DNA from: a bacterium
GTDB taxonomy: Bacteria > Zhuqueibacterota > Zhuqueibacteria > Residuimicrobiales > Residuimicrobiaceae
Assembly (NCBI GenBank): GCA_029565685.1
Contig: JAKQNR010000021.1
Span: 332,929 to 396,928, forward strand
Reading direction: 5' to 3'
Length of the DNA: 64,000 bases
The notes beneath the pieces are model-generated. The model did not search any database. It was not told the origin of the DNA and worked only from the letters and a program-made list of their open reading frames with translations. The translations under genes were made by a program, and so were the position numbers. Below are positions 20,602 through 30,523 of the stretch, piece by piece. Each line of letters opens with the position of its first letter. The stretch's first letter is position 1.

Positions 20602-21480
20602 ATGATTCCAAAAGAGATACTGAAAAAGGTCAAACGGATTGAGATCCAGACTCGTGGCGTCGTCAATGACGTTTTTTCCGGCGAATACCACTCGGTGTTC
20701 AAAGGCCGCGGCATGGAGTTCTCCGAAGTGCGTGAGTATCAGCTCGGGGACGATGTACGCACCATCGATTGGAACGTCACGGCGCGCATGGGCAGGCCGT
20801 TCGTCAAGATCTTTGAGGAAGAGCGCGAGTTGACCGTGATCCTGCTGGTGGACGTGAGTTCCTCCGGCGAATTCGGCACCGTGCAGCAGATGAAGGGCGA
20901 GATCGCGGCGGAGATCTGCGCTCTGCTGGCATTTTCCGCCATCAAGAACAACGATAAAGTCGGCCTGGTCATTTTCACCGACGAGGTGGAGAAATTCGTC
21001 GCGCCGAAAAAAGGCAAATCCCATGTACTGCGCGTGGTTCGGGAGATTCTCTATCACCGCCCCAAGGGCCGCGGCACGAACATCGGAAAAGCGCTGCAGT
21101 TTTTGTCGCATATCACCCATCGCCGGGCGGTGGTGTTTCTGGTCTCCGATTTTATCAACACGGACTATGAAAAGGCGCTGCAGATCGCCAATCGTCGGCA
21201 CGACATCATCGCCATCAGCATCACTGATCCGCGTGAACGAGAACTGCCCAACGTCGGCTTTATCGAGCTGGAGGACGCAGAGACCGGCGAAACTTTTCTG
21301 CTCGACACGACGGATCCGGCGGTGCGCCGCGATATCGCCGTGCGTTCCAAAGAGAATGCGTTGATGCGGGAAAAGCTGTTTCGCTCCATTCAGGTCGATC
21401 ATATCGACATCAGCACTCAGCAGTCGTATATCGAACCGCTCATCCGCTTTTTCCGCATGCGCGCCAAGCGGTTTCGCTGA
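20602..21480 (+). CDS. DUF58 / VWA-like protein of the MoxR operon
   Basis: 292 residues. It has the DUF58 signature: GRGMEFSEVREYQLGDDVRTIDWNVTA shortened here to its core (FSEVREY, GDDVR, IDWN), then a VWA-like core with MIDAS residues VDVSSSG. No signal peptide or membrane helix, so it is likely cytoplasmic. In Bat clusters this protein is the usual direct partner of MoxR. It starts 72 bases after the MoxR stop with no clear terminator in between. Confidence 0.9.
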   Translation: MIPKEILKKVKRIEIQTRGVVNDVFSGEYHSVFKGRGMEFSEVREYQLGDDVRTIDWNVTARMGRPFVKIFEEERELTVILLVDVSSSGEFGTVQQMKGEIAAEICALLAFSAIKNNDKVGLVIFTDEVEKFVAPKKGKSHVLRVVREILYHRPKGRGTNIGKALQFLSHITHRRAVVFLVSDFINTDYEKALQIANRRHDIIAISITDPRERELPNVGFIELEDAETGETFLLDTTDPAVRRDIAVRSKENALMREKLFRSIQVDHIDISTQQSYIEPLIRFFRMRAKRFR

Positions 21481-21525
21481 TCGTTCAGTCGTCCGGCGGC
21501 ACTGCCGGCGAACCAAGAGGGATGA

Positions 21526-22461
21526 ATGCGAATGATGAAAAGGATGTTTTGGATTTATGGAATCGCCGCAGCGTTGTTGCTGGGGTGTTCCTCTGAGAAA
21601 AAGAGCGCCGCACAGGGCGAACGGATTCGCGAGTATGCCGCGGATCTGATGAACCGGTCGCTGTACCGGCAGGCGGTGGCGGTCTATCAGGATTATCTGG
21701 CGCGCTATGACGCGGATGAAACCGAGCAGGCCAACATCGCCTTCATCGTCGCCAACACCTATTTCGAACGCCTCAAGGATTACCAGGAGGCGCTGGCCTA
21801 TTATCTCAAGATCAAGCACCTTTACCCAGAAAGCAGAGTGATGGATCAGGTCAACAAGCGCATCGTCGCCTGTTTGGAACGGCTGGACCGTTCCGCCGAC
21901 GCCCAGCAGGCGCTGGATGAGACCGTGCAGGCGGATCCCGCCAAAGTGGTGCGCCAGCGTCCCGGCGCTGTCGTGGCCCGCATCGGCAACCGCGACATCA
22001 CCCAGGGCGATCTGAATTTTGAAATCGATCAGCTGCCGCCGGCCGCCCGCGATCAATTCCGCAGCAAGGATAAAAAGCTCGAATTCCTCCGCGAATTTGT
22101 CGCCACCGAGTTGCTCTACGACAGCGCCAAACGGGCCGGCCTGGACAACGATCCGCAGGTGCAGGAGGGCGCGTTCCAAAGCAAAAAAATGCTCATGGTG
22201 CGACGCTTGATCCAGGACAAAGTGGCAGGGAAAATCATCATCACCGACAGCGACGTGGATCTTTATTATCAAGCGCACAAAGCCGATTACGCGGAAAAAG
22301 ACAAGAACGGCCAAGTGCTTCGGCAAAAGACGCTCGCCGAAGTCCGCCAGCAGGTCGCCGAGGAGCTTTATCGGGAAAAGTATCAAGCCGCTTTCCAGAG
22401 CCTGATCAACCAGACCATGTTGGCGGAGAACGTTCAGTTTTTCGAAAATCAGGTTCAATAG
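21526..22461 (+). CDS. TPR lipoprotein with SurA-like chaperone domain lacking the PPIase
   Basis: 311 residues. Signal peptide with lipobox LLLGC (Cys near 21). Residues about 30-140 are TPR-like repeats (AVAVYQDYLARYD, ALAYYLKIKHLYP). From ~150 the sequence resembles the SurA/PpiC N-terminal chaperone domain (VVARIGNRDITQGDL, FLREFVATELLYDSAKR, ITDSDVDLYYQAHKADY). The catalytic rotamase domain that should follow is replaced by a short helical C-terminus (VRQQVAEELYREKYQAAF). Inferred role: a periplasmic holdase or scaffold in the Bat complex. Several ATG codons (21522-21535) make the exact start uncertain; 21526 is in the reading frame with AAGAGG upstream. Confidence 0.72.
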   Translation: MRMMKRMFWIYGIAAALLLGCSSEKKSAAQGERIREYAADLMNRSLYRQAVAVYQDYLARYDADETEQANIAFIVANTYFERLKDYQEALAYYLKIKHLYPESRVMDQVNKRIVACLERLDRSADAQQALDETVQADPAKVVRQRPGAVVARIGNRDITQGDLNFEIDQLPPAARDQFRSKDKKLEFLREFVATELLYDSAKRAGLDNDPQVQEGAFQSKKMLMVRRLIQDKVAGKIIITDSDVDLYYQAHKADYAEKDKNGQVLRQKTLAEVRQQVAEELYREKYQAAFQSLINQTMLAENVQFFENQVQ

Positions 22462-22682
22462 CTCCGGCGCAAAGACTGCGGCCGGCACACGATTTTGCTT
22501 GGGGGCGCCGCGCCGGACGCTGCCGGAGGTCCAAGGCCGGCGGCCCGCTGCAGCTCTCGGCGGTTCGCCGTGAAAACGGCGGCTGCATCACACTGCGGTG
22601 CGGGGCGCTGCCGAACAGCATGAACACTCATTCAATAGATTCGTTCGCTGCAAACGTTGCATAGATTAACAGGAAGATCCTC

Positions 22683-23672
22683 TTGAAATTCGTACGATCA
22701 GCATTGATAGGGATGATCTTTGGCGCCGTCGCAGCCATGGCGCAGGGCCGCGTCTCCGTTGAATCCAAAGTGGATCGCGCCAAGATCAACATCGGCGACG
22801 TGATCACCTACTCGGTGATCATCACCCACGATGCCGACGTTCAATTGGAGCAGCCTTCACCGGGCAAAAACCTGGGACAATTCGAGATCCGTGGCTATCA
22901 GGTGGCGCCGCCGAAGCCGGTCCATGGCCAGATCGTCTCGCGCACCGATTATCAGATCTCCACCTTCGATGTCGGCGAGTTTGACATTCCGTCGCTGCGG
23001 GTGTATTACCGCACCGCCCAGGACACCACCCGGCGTCATCTCAGGACCGAGGTCATCACCATCACCGTCGCCAGTCTGAATCCCAATGAAAAAGGCGATA
23101 TCCGCGACATCAAACCGCCGATGACGCCGCCGCGCGATCTAAAGCGGATCGTCCTGGCCATTTGTGCGGTCGTCATACTGCTCTCGCTGCTCGGGCTCGG
23201 CTGGTGGTACTATCGCCGCCGCAAGCAGGGCCAGCCCCTGTTGCCCATGCGCGACAAACCACGGCGGCCGGCTCATGAGATCGCACTGGAGGCGCTGGCA
23301 GAGCTCGAGGCGGGCGACTGGCTGGCCGGCGGAAGGATCAAGGATTATTATGTGGCGGTCTCGGAGATCGTCCGTCGCTATATCAGCGATCGTTATTTCA
23401 TCGACGCTATGGAGATGACGACCAGCCAACTGTTGGACCGATTGCTGGAACAGCAACTGGAGCAAGAACCGCAAACGCTGCTGCAGTCTCTGTTGCGGAT
23501 GAGCGATCTGGTCAAGTTCGCCAAATATATTCCAGAGCCGGACGAGCAGCGCCAGGCGGTCCCGCAGGCGCGGGCCTTTGTCCAGGCCACGAAACTGGTG
23601 CTTGAGGAACCGCAACCCGCAGCGGCCGAAGCAGCGGCGCCGGTTCCGGCCGCAGCCGCAGAGGAGGCGTAA
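22683..23672 (+). CDS. BatD-like membrane protein (short form 2)
   Basis: 329 residues. Signal peptide ending AAMAQG, a beta-rich domain (about 22-140), one transmembrane helix (about 157-178), and a cytoplasmic tail with YYVAVSEIVRRYISDRYF and MSDLVKFAKYIP, echoing the tail of the other short BatD-like protein in this cluster. It ends in an Ala/Pro/Glu-rich stretch. The start is TTG at 22683 with GGAAG upstream; no ATG is available near the signal peptide. The stop is one base before the next ATG, so it is coupled to BatA. The 221 bases before it show no gene. Confidence 0.72.
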   Translation: MKFVRSALIGMIFGAVAAMAQGRVSVESKVDRAKINIGDVITYSVIITHDADVQLEQPSPGKNLGQFEIRGYQVAPPKPVHGQIVSRTDYQISTFDVGEFDIPSLRVYYRTAQDTTRRHLRTEVITITVASLNPNEKGDIRDIKPPMTPPRDLKRIVLAICAVVILLSLLGLGWWYYRRRKQGQPLLPMRDKPRRPAHEIALEALAELEAGDWLAGGRIKDYYVAVSEIVRRYISDRYFIDAMEMTTSQLLDRLLEQQLEQEPQTLLQSLLRMSDLVKFAKYIPEPDEQRQAVPQARAFVQATKLVLEEPQPAAAEAAAPVPAAAAEEA

Positions 23673-23673
23673 C

Positions 23674-24666
23674 ATGTTCCGATTCGCCGATCCTGCCTGG
23701 CTGTTGCTGTCGCTCGTCATTCCGCTGCTGATCTATTGGTATATCCGGCGTCACCGCCGGTTGCAGTCGAGCCTGCGCTATTCCAATCTGGATATCATCA
23801 AGCTGGCGCGCCATTCGCCGTTGAAGCAATATCGCCACGGCCTGTTTGCTTTGCGCCTGTTGGCCCTGGCGGCCCTTATCATCGCCATGGCGCGTCCTCA
23901 GGCCGGCAGCAAATCCCGTGAGGTGATCACCGAGGGCATCGACATCATGTTGTGCATGGATGTGTCGACGAGCATGCTGGCTGAGGATTTCCAGCCGCAC
24001 AATCGACTCGAGGTCAGCAAACTGGTGGCGCAGGATTTCATCAGAGGCCGAGCCAACGACCGGCTGGGGCTGGTTGTTTTCGCCGGACAGAGCTTCACCC
24101 AGTGCCCGCTGACTTTGGATTACGGCATTCTGCTCAAGTTCATGGAACAGATCCAGTGCGGCATGGTGGAGGACGGAACCGCCATCGGCAACGCGCTGGC
24201 GAACTGCGTCAGCCGCCTGCGCGACAGTAAAGCCAAAAGCAAGGTGGTGATCCTGTTGACCGACGGACAGAACAACCGCGGCGAGATCGATCCCATCACC
24301 GCCGCCCGGGTCGCCAAAGCTTACAAGATCCGCGTTTACACCATCGGCGCTGGAACCCGCGGCGAGGCGCTCTATCCGATCATGGATCCCATCTGGGGCA
24401 AGCGCTATGAACGACGGCCGGTGGATATCGACGAAAACCTGTTGCGCCAGGTGGCGCAAATCACCAGCGGCAAATATTTCCGCGCTACGGATAAAACCAG
24501 CCTGGAAAAAATCTATCAAGAGATCGGCGAGTTGGAAAAGACCAAAATTCAGGTCAAAGAGTACACGCGCTACGACGAACGGTTTGTCGGCTATGCGCTG
24601 GCCGGCCTGTTGCTGTTGCTGGCGGAGATCGTGCTGGCCAACACCCGTTTTCGCAAATTACCTTAA
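23674..24666 (+). CDS. batA: VWA membrane protein BatA
   Basis: 330 residues. Two N-terminal transmembrane helices (about 7-24 and 55-74), a von Willebrand A domain with complete MIDAS (MDVSTSM, later LLTDGQNN), and a C-terminal helix (about 305-325). This is the standard BatA layout. Bat proteins were first described as Bacteroides aerotolerance factors, but their biochemical task is unsettled. The gene is coupled to the preceding BatD-like gene (one-base gap) and followed 11 bases later by its paralogue BatB. Confidence 0.9.
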   Translation: MFRFADPAWLLLSLVIPLLIYWYIRRHRRLQSSLRYSNLDIIKLARHSPLKQYRHGLFALRLLALAALIIAMARPQAGSKSREVITEGIDIMLCMDVSTSMLAEDFQPHNRLEVSKLVAQDFIRGRANDRLGLVVFAGQSFTQCPLTLDYGILLKFMEQIQCGMVEDGTAIGNALANCVSRLRDSKAKSKVVILLTDGQNNRGEIDPITAARVAKAYKIRVYTIGAGTRGEALYPIMDPIWGKRYERRPVDIDENLLRQVAQITSGKYFRATDKTSLEKIYQEIGELEKTKIQVKEYTRYDERFVGYALAGLLLLLAEIVLANTRFRKLP

Positions 24667-24677
24667 TGTAAAAGCCT

Positions 24678-25700
24678 ATGCTGCGATTTGAAAACACATT
24701 GTATTTTCATCTGCTCTGGCTGGTCCCGGCGTTGATTCTTTTTTTCCTCTACGTCATGCGGGCTAAAAAGAGGGCGCTGCTGGCGTTCGGCAATCCGCTG
24801 TTGCTGCAAAAACTGGCCGCCGGCGCAAGTCGCGCCCGCCAGTGGCTGAAATGGGGATTGCTGATTCTGGCCATCGCACTGCTCAGCCTGACCCTGGCGC
24901 GCCCGCAGATCGGCACCAAGCTGGAGGAGGCCAAGCGGGAAGGCGTCGACATCATGATCGCCGTGGACGTCTCCACCTCTATGCTGGCGCGCGATATTCC
25001 GCCGAGCCGTTTGGAAAAAGCCAAACATGAGGTGGATTCGTTCATCAACCGGCTCGAGGGCGACCGCGTAGGCCTGATCGCCTTTTCCGGAACCGCTTTT
25101 GTTCAATGTCCGTTGACGCTTGACTATGGCGCAGCCCGCATGTTCCTCGACGTTCTCGAGCCCGGCCTGATTCCAACCCCAGGGACCAACATCGGCCAGG
25201 CGATCGCACTGGCGCTCCGCGCCTTTGAAAGCCGGGACCGGCAGCACAAGGTCCTGATCCTGATCACGGACGGCGAAGACCATGAGGGCGATGTCATGAA
25301 GCTGGCCGAAGAAGCCGAACGGCAGGGCGTGATTATCCACTGTGTGGGCATCGGTTCCCCTCAGGGCGTGCCGATCCCGCAGATGGATGGAAGCGGCGGC
25401 TTTAAGAAAGACCGTTCCGGTCAGGTGATCATGAGCAAATTGGATGAAGTGACGCTGGAAAAGATCGCCCTGCAGACCAACGGCAAGTATTACCGCGCCA
25501 GCAGCGGAGAGGATGAGCTGAAACGGATCTATGACGACATCAGCCGTATGGAAAAGAAAGAACTGGGCTCTCTACAGTACACCCAGTTTGAAGACCGTTA
25601 CCAATATGTGCTCGTCTTCGTCCTTGCGCTGCTGGTGCTTGAAGCGCTTATTCCAGAGCGCCGCAAGATCAAGCAGGAGTGGCGCGGCCGGTTCCATTGA
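24678..25700 (+). CDS. batB: VWA membrane protein BatB
   Basis: 340 residues. Same plan as BatA: N-terminal transmembrane pair, VWA domain with MIDAS AVDVSTSM and ITDGEDHEG, and a C-terminal transmembrane helix (about 308-325). It contains the BatB-typical GSGGFKKDRSGQVIMSKLDE segment in shortened form. It is the second VWA gene of the operon, 11 bases after batA. The 196 bases up to batC carry no other gene that I can support. Confidence 0.9.
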   Translation: MLRFENTLYFHLLWLVPALILFFLYVMRAKKRALLAFGNPLLLQKLAAGASRARQWLKWGLLILAIALLSLTLARPQIGTKLEEAKREGVDIMIAVDVSTSMLARDIPPSRLEKAKHEVDSFINRLEGDRVGLIAFSGTAFVQCPLTLDYGAARMFLDVLEPGLIPTPGTNIGQAIALALRAFESRDRQHKVLILITDGEDHEGDVMKLAEEAERQGVIIHCVGIGSPQGVPIPQMDGSGGFKKDRSGQVIMSKLDEVTLEKIALQTNGKYYRASSGEDELKRIYDDISRMEKKELGSLQYTQFEDRYQYVLVFVLALLVLEALIPERRKIKQEWRGRFH

Positions 25701-25896
25701 GCGTGAACGCTTTCGCCGCCCTAAGCATCGGGAGGAGCTGCGCGCCCGTGGTTGCAGCCTGATGGCCGTCGCTGGAAGTGCAGACGCTGCCGGAAAAGCA
25801 CGGCAAACCTGACGCACGATTTCTTACGGATGGTATCGAATTCGCCCTGTCGACGTTTTTGTTCTTCGTGTTTGATCGTTATTTTATTGGACGCCT

Positions 25897-26625
<729 letters not shown>

Positions 26626-26658
26626 CGTGCAGGGGGCACCTTTTCCGATGAATGAGAT

Positions 26659-28485
26659 ATGAAAGCAAAAATTTTAGCCCTGGCATTGTTCAGCGCAGTG
26701 ACTGCGTTATGGGCGCAGTCCTTGGTGGTGCGCACCAGCGTCGACCGAACGCAGCTGTCGGTCAATGAACAATTGATTTTGACCGTGGAACTGGAAGGCG
26801 AGGGCGCGAACAGCAACTTAAAGCCGGAACTGCCGGATGTCAGCGCTTTTCTCGCTTTTCTGGGCAGCGGCGGCACATCGCAGAGCGTGCAGATCATCAA
26901 CGGCCGTATGTCGGTGCAAAAGTCCATAACCTACTATTATCAGGCGCTCAAAGAGGGCAGCTTCACCTTTCCGCCGGTCGCGGTGACTTACAAGGGGCGC
27001 ACGGCTGAATCGCAGCCGATCAACCTGGTCATCACCGCTGCAGCGGCGCCGCCTTCGGCGCCGGCCGGAGGACAACGCGCGGCCCCTCAGCCTTCTGCGC
27101 CTGCGACGAACGACGAGCAGCTGTTTCTCCGCGCCATCGTCAACAAACGGCAGGTTTATCAGAACGAGCCGGTGATCGTCACCTACCGCATCTATACGTT
27201 GGTGCAGGTGGCCGGCATGGGTCAGCCAAAGATAGAGCCCTCACCCGGATTCTGGGTGGAAGAGTTTGACATCGGAACCACGCTCAAACAGCGGGAGGAG
27301 ATCTATAACGGACGCAAGTATGTGGTGGCGGACATAAAAAAATCGGCCTATTTCCCCACCTCGCCGGGCCGAAAGACGATCCAGTCCATGGTGATCCCCT
27401 TTGACGTTCGCGCCGCTTCGCGGCGTCGCTCCAACGATATTTTCGACAGTTTTTTTGATGATCCCTTTTTCAGCCGGGTGGTGCGCAAGGAAGTGGCCAC
27501 CCGTCCGGTGGAGATCGAGGTGCTGCCGTTGCCTGAACAGGATAAACCAGCAGGATTCAACGGCCTGGTCGGGCAATTTCGTTTGGAGGCCGGCGTCGAC
27601 AAAGAGACGGTCAAGACCAACGAGGCCGTGACGCTCAAAGTTCGCATTACCGGACAGGGCAACATTCGCTCTCTGCCCAAGCCGAATCTGGTTCTGCCGA
27701 ACGATTTCGAAAAATACGAGCCCAAGGTGTCTGAAACCATCAACCGGCAGGGCGAGGTCATCAGCGGCAGCAAGAGCTACGAATATGTTCTGATTCCGCG
27801 TTTTCCCGGTCAGCAGCGCATTCCCTCCATTCAGCTGGCTTTTTTCGATCCGCAAGCACGACAATACAGGGTGGAGCGTTCCCCCGAGTTCACCATTTCG
27901 GTGCAAAAAGGAGAGGGCGCCTATGTCGCTGCGCCGGCCGGTCTGTCCAAAGAAGAAGTCCGCCTGGTGGGGCAGGATATCCGCTTTATCAAGACTGCGG
28001 TTCCGGAATTTCACCGAATCGGCGCCGCCTTTTATCAAAGCAGCCTGTTCAAGCTGCTTTGTCTGCTGCCGTTTCTGGCCCTGGCTGCGGCCTATGGCTA
28101 TAAGCGGCATCTGACCCGACTGAGCGGCGATGTCGCCTATGCGCGCAGCCGCAGCGCCAATCGTATGGCCATGAGACGACTGGCCAAGGCGGACAAATTG
28201 CTGTCCGTGAACACACAGAAAGAGTTTTATGCCGAAGTTTCACGCGCGCTGATCGGTTTTGCTGCAGACAAACTCAATCTGCCTGAGGCGGGCGTAATTC
28301 AGAGCGAGCTGCAGGAACGATTGCAGGCCCGAGGGGTGGACTCGAGTCTGGTGCAGTCCTATATGCACTTGTTGCAGACATGTGATTTTCAACGCTTTGC
28401 CCCTGCCTTCGGCGCCGCAGAGGAGATGGGCCGAATCTTCCAGCAGGCGAAAGAAGCGATCATTAAATTGGAAAAAGCATTTTAG
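26659..28485 (+). CDS. batD: Oxygen-tolerance protein BatD (full length)
   Basis: 608 residues. Signal peptide ending ALWAQ, several beta-sandwich domains (SLVVRTSVDRTQLSVNEQ opening the first, a Pro/Ala linker near 130-150, others up to ~430), one transmembrane helix (about 460-480), and a helical cytoplasmic tail. This is the full BatD plan; the two shorter BatD-like genes upstream keep only one outer domain. It follows batC by 33 bases and is two bases from batE. Confidence 0.9.
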   Translation: MKAKILALALFSAVTALWAQSLVVRTSVDRTQLSVNEQLILTVELEGEGANSNLKPELPDVSAFLAFLGSGGTSQSVQIINGRMSVQKSITYYYQALKEGSFTFPPVAVTYKGRTAESQPINLVITAAAAPPSAPAGGQRAAPQPSAPATNDEQLFLRAIVNKRQVYQNEPVIVTYRIYTLVQVAGMGQPKIEPSPGFWVEEFDIGTTLKQREEIYNGRKYVVADIKKSAYFPTSPGRKTIQSMVIPFDVRAASRRRSNDIFDSFFDDPFFSRVVRKEVATRPVEIEVLPLPEQDKPAGFNGLVGQFRLEAGVDKETVKTNEAVTLKVRITGQGNIRSLPKPNLVLPNDFEKYEPKVSETINRQGEVISGSKSYEYVLIPRFPGQQRIPSIQLAFFDPQARQYRVERSPEFTISVQKGEGAYVAAPAGLSKEEVRLVGQDIRFIKTAVPEFHRIGAAFYQSSLFKLLCLLPFLALAAAYGYKRHLTRLSGDVAYARSRSANRMAMRRLAKADKLLSVNTQKEFYAEVSRALIGFAADKLNLPEAGVIQSELQERLQARGVDSSLVQSYMHLLQTCDFQRFAPAFGAAEEMGRIFQQAKEAIIKLEKAF

Positions 28486-28487
28486 CC

Positions 28488-29234
28488 ATGAAGCGAATTC
28501 TTTGTTTGTGCCTGGCCTTGTTCGGCCTGGCGGCCGGCCAGCCCGCCGATGAGTATGTCCAGGGCAATGCCGCCTACCAGGCTGGAGATTATCAAAAAGC
28601 TGCGGTCCATTATCAATCCGCGGCCGCAGCCGGCTATCAGGCGTTCGAGCTCTATTACAATCTCGGCAACTGCTACTACAAGCTGCAGCAGATCGGCAAA
28701 AGTCTGCTGTACTATGAAAAGGCCGCACGGATCAACCCGACCGATCCGGACCTGCAGTACAATCTGGAGCTCGCCCGACTGCATGTGGTGGACAAGATCA
28801 TCACTCCGCCCGAGTTTTTTTGGCAACGGATCGGCGGCAGAATTAAATCCGCCTTGAGTTTGGATCAATTGGCAGGGTTCCTGCTCCTTTGGCTTGTTCT
28901 GGCAGCGCTGGCGATGATTGGCAAATGGTTCGTCAATCGCGATCCCTGGCGTCGGTTGACCGGTTATTTGTGGATGCCGCTGGTCATTCTGACCGCCCTT
29001 TGGGCGCTTTTTTTCATCGTGCGCGTCAACCAGAGCAGCCATGACCGGGCTGCCATCATCATGGAGCACAAGGTGAGCGTGCTGAGCGCGCCTGCTGACA
29101 ACAGCACTGAGGTCTTTGCGCTGCACGAGGGGTGCAAAGTGCGGTTGGAGGAAAAAAGCGGCGGCTATGTGCGCATCTCGTTGCCGGACGGCAAGGTGGG
29201 GTGGGCGCCGATTACCGGCCTGCAAGAGATCTGA
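28488..29234 (+). CDS. batE: TPR-SH3 membrane protein BatE
   Basis: 248 residues. Signal peptide, two to three TPR repeats (YYNLGNCYYKLQQIGKSLLY), two transmembrane helices (about 125-142 and 158-178), and a bacterial SH3-like domain at the C-terminus (VSVLSAPADNSTEVFALHEG to GKVGWAPITGL). This is the BatE arrangement. The ATG lies two bases after the batD stop. A hairpin with T-run lies about 160 bases downstream, probably closing the operon. Confidence 0.88.
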   Translation: MKRILCLCLALFGLAAGQPADEYVQGNAAYQAGDYQKAAVHYQSAAAAGYQAFELYYNLGNCYYKLQQIGKSLLYYEKAARINPTDPDLQYNLELARLHVVDKIITPPEFFWQRIGGRIKSALSLDQLAGFLLLWLVLAALAMIGKWFVNRDPWRRLTGYLWMPLVILTALWALFFIVRVNQSSHDRAAIIMEHKVSVLSAPADNSTEVFALHEGCKVRLEEKSGGYVRISLPDGKVGWAPITGLQEI

Positions 29235-29392
29235 GCCGGAAAGGATTCCTTGATTTAAGCAGGGTAAACTGCTGAGACGCGCGAGTTTTTCTGTGAAGCA
29301 TCTATTTGTAACGATGCCGCGCACAGGGCAATGCGTTGCTGCTCCATACCGTGTTCAGTTAGTTTGATTTATCCTGTAAGAGTTTGGTTCTC

Positions 29393-29417
29393 ATCGTCCC
29401 CATAGGGGGCGATTTTT
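29393..29417 (+). terminator. Rho-independent terminator after the Bat operon
   Basis: ATCGTCCCC (29393-29401), loop ATA, GGGGGCGAT (29405-29413), a 9-bp stem with one G-T pair, then TTTTT. Confidence 0.75.
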
Positions 29418-29660
29418 AACCACACACCTACCCACTTTTTTCCTTGTATATCTTTCCTCAATCTTGCTCAATTCCTGAATTGGGTTGGTTCTCGAAACAC
29501 TGCACGGCAAGTGCGTGGGGGCGGACATTAATCCTCAGCACCCCGACGTCAACGATAAAATGCGGCAACGGATCCTACGGGTCTGTCTTGTGGTGCAGCT
29601 CACGGGATCTTATTTTCAATGCAATCAGCGGCTGCCAGCGGCTGCGCGGCGCGCAGAGAA
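29418..29660. other. Intergenic stretch without a supported gene
   Basis: Between the Bat terminator and the possible minus-strand remnant. Open frames exist on the plus strand (for example 29485-29874) but have no ribosome site, no motif and odd residue use. The bases may be the decayed 3' part of the minus-strand remnant. Confidence 0.4.
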
Positions 29661-29852
29661 TCAAACAATGCCCGTTATCCGCTTGATTGCCCTGCCCAAT
29701 AACCTAATGCTGAAAATACCTTGGACTGCGCGCATCGACCATGCTGGCGATGCGGGCGCCTGTGGAGATGCAAATTTTCCAAGCCGAAACCGGCATAATA
29801 GGATGAGACCGGAAAGTGCGACAGAAATCGGGGCCAGCAGAATCCTTTTCAT
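29661..29852 (-). pseudogene. Possible broken gene: signal peptide plus NifX/DIM-like remnant
   Basis: On the minus strand AGGAGATCA precedes ATG 29852, a good initiation site. The first ~17 codons (MKRILLAPISVALSGLI) begin a signal peptide. If one base is dropped near 29800, the frame continues MPVSAWKICISTGARIASMV then VDARSPRYF. The second part resembles the start of dinitrogenase iron-molybdenum cofactor (NifX-like) domains (KIxIST..., VDxRFGRxxYF). Both frames stop early, so if the likeness is real the gene is dead. It is divergent from padR. The family call is tentative. Confidence 0.3.
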
Positions 29853-29893
29853 TGATCTCCTATATTTTGCTTGATTATTTCACGACGGCGCCC

Positions 29894-29932
29894 TATATTG
29901 ATATCAAATTCCGATATCGATATTCGATAATA
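29894..29932. promoter_or_regulatory. Palindromic operator-like cluster upstream of padR
   Basis: TTGATATCAA (29898-29907) is a perfect 10-base palindrome and CGATATCG (29912-29919) a perfect 8-base one, followed by GATATTCGATAATA. The cluster lies between the divergent minus-strand start and padR. PadR regulators often repress their own promoters, so this is a candidate binding site. Confidence 0.45.
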
Positions 29933-29979
29933 AGAGCCAAAACCTGAAAAGGCAAGAGTTCTCGTGGAACGTATCGCTT

Positions 29980-30291
29980 ATGGAAGACCAGACATTCAGG
30001 GATTTTTTTCTCGGTTTCATTAAAATACACATTCTCTATCACGCCTCCCGGGAGCCTGTGTATGGCCAGGAGTTCGCGGATGAACTGCGACGACACGGCT
30101 ATACGGTTTCGTTCGGCACTTTGTATCCGATCTTTCACCGGTTGCAGCAAAAGGGATTTTTAATTGTGACACACAAAAACATCAAGGGTAAAATCCGTAA
30201 ATATTATACGATTACCAGAGAGGGGAAAAAGATATTAAAAGAGGCAAAAAGAAAGGCTGCGGAGTTGGTCGATGAGTTGCATGAAAATTAA
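29980..30291 (+). CDS. PadR-family transcriptional regulator
   Basis: 103 residues. The winged-helix core has the PadR hallmark GTLYPIFHRLQQKGFL, then the wing (GKIRKYYTITREGKK) and a C-terminal dimer helix. Small PadR-s1-type size. The effector is unknown. Start at ATG 29980 has only a weak ribosome site; palindromes upstream may be its operator. The downstream polyferredoxin gene may be controlled by it, but 232 bases lie between them. Confidence 0.9.
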   Translation: MEDQTFRDFFLGFIKIHILYHASREPVYGQEFADELRRHGYTVSFGTLYPIFHRLQQKGFLIVTHKNIKGKIRKYYTITREGKKILKEAKRKAAELVDELHEN

Positions 30292-30523
30292 TTTCCGTGC
30301 TCGACTTGTCGGCGGCATCCAGATAAATCGGAATGGGAAACGCGGCTAAAAGTTTCGAAGTTAACCGCCGAGCTTTCGAAAAGCAATTGCCCGAAGGACG
30401 ATGCGGGGCAAAAAGATCGTTTATTTCTTATGCCTGTTGCAGAAAACAGGCTCATCTTAGGCGTCCTGCAGTTGATGCACACCATGACTTTTTTAACTGC
30501 GGCTTGTCGCTAAAGAGGACGGA

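Noticed and set aside
19537..22488. Very long antisense open frame of about 980 codons over the MoxR-DUF58-TPR genes
   Set aside because: It mirrors three well-supported plus-strand genes, has no recognisable domain, and arises from codon bias in GC-rich DNA.
29485..29874. Plus-strand frame of about 130 codons after the Bat operon as a gene
   Set aside because: No ribosome site, no motif, odd residue content, and the minus strand has a better start signal.
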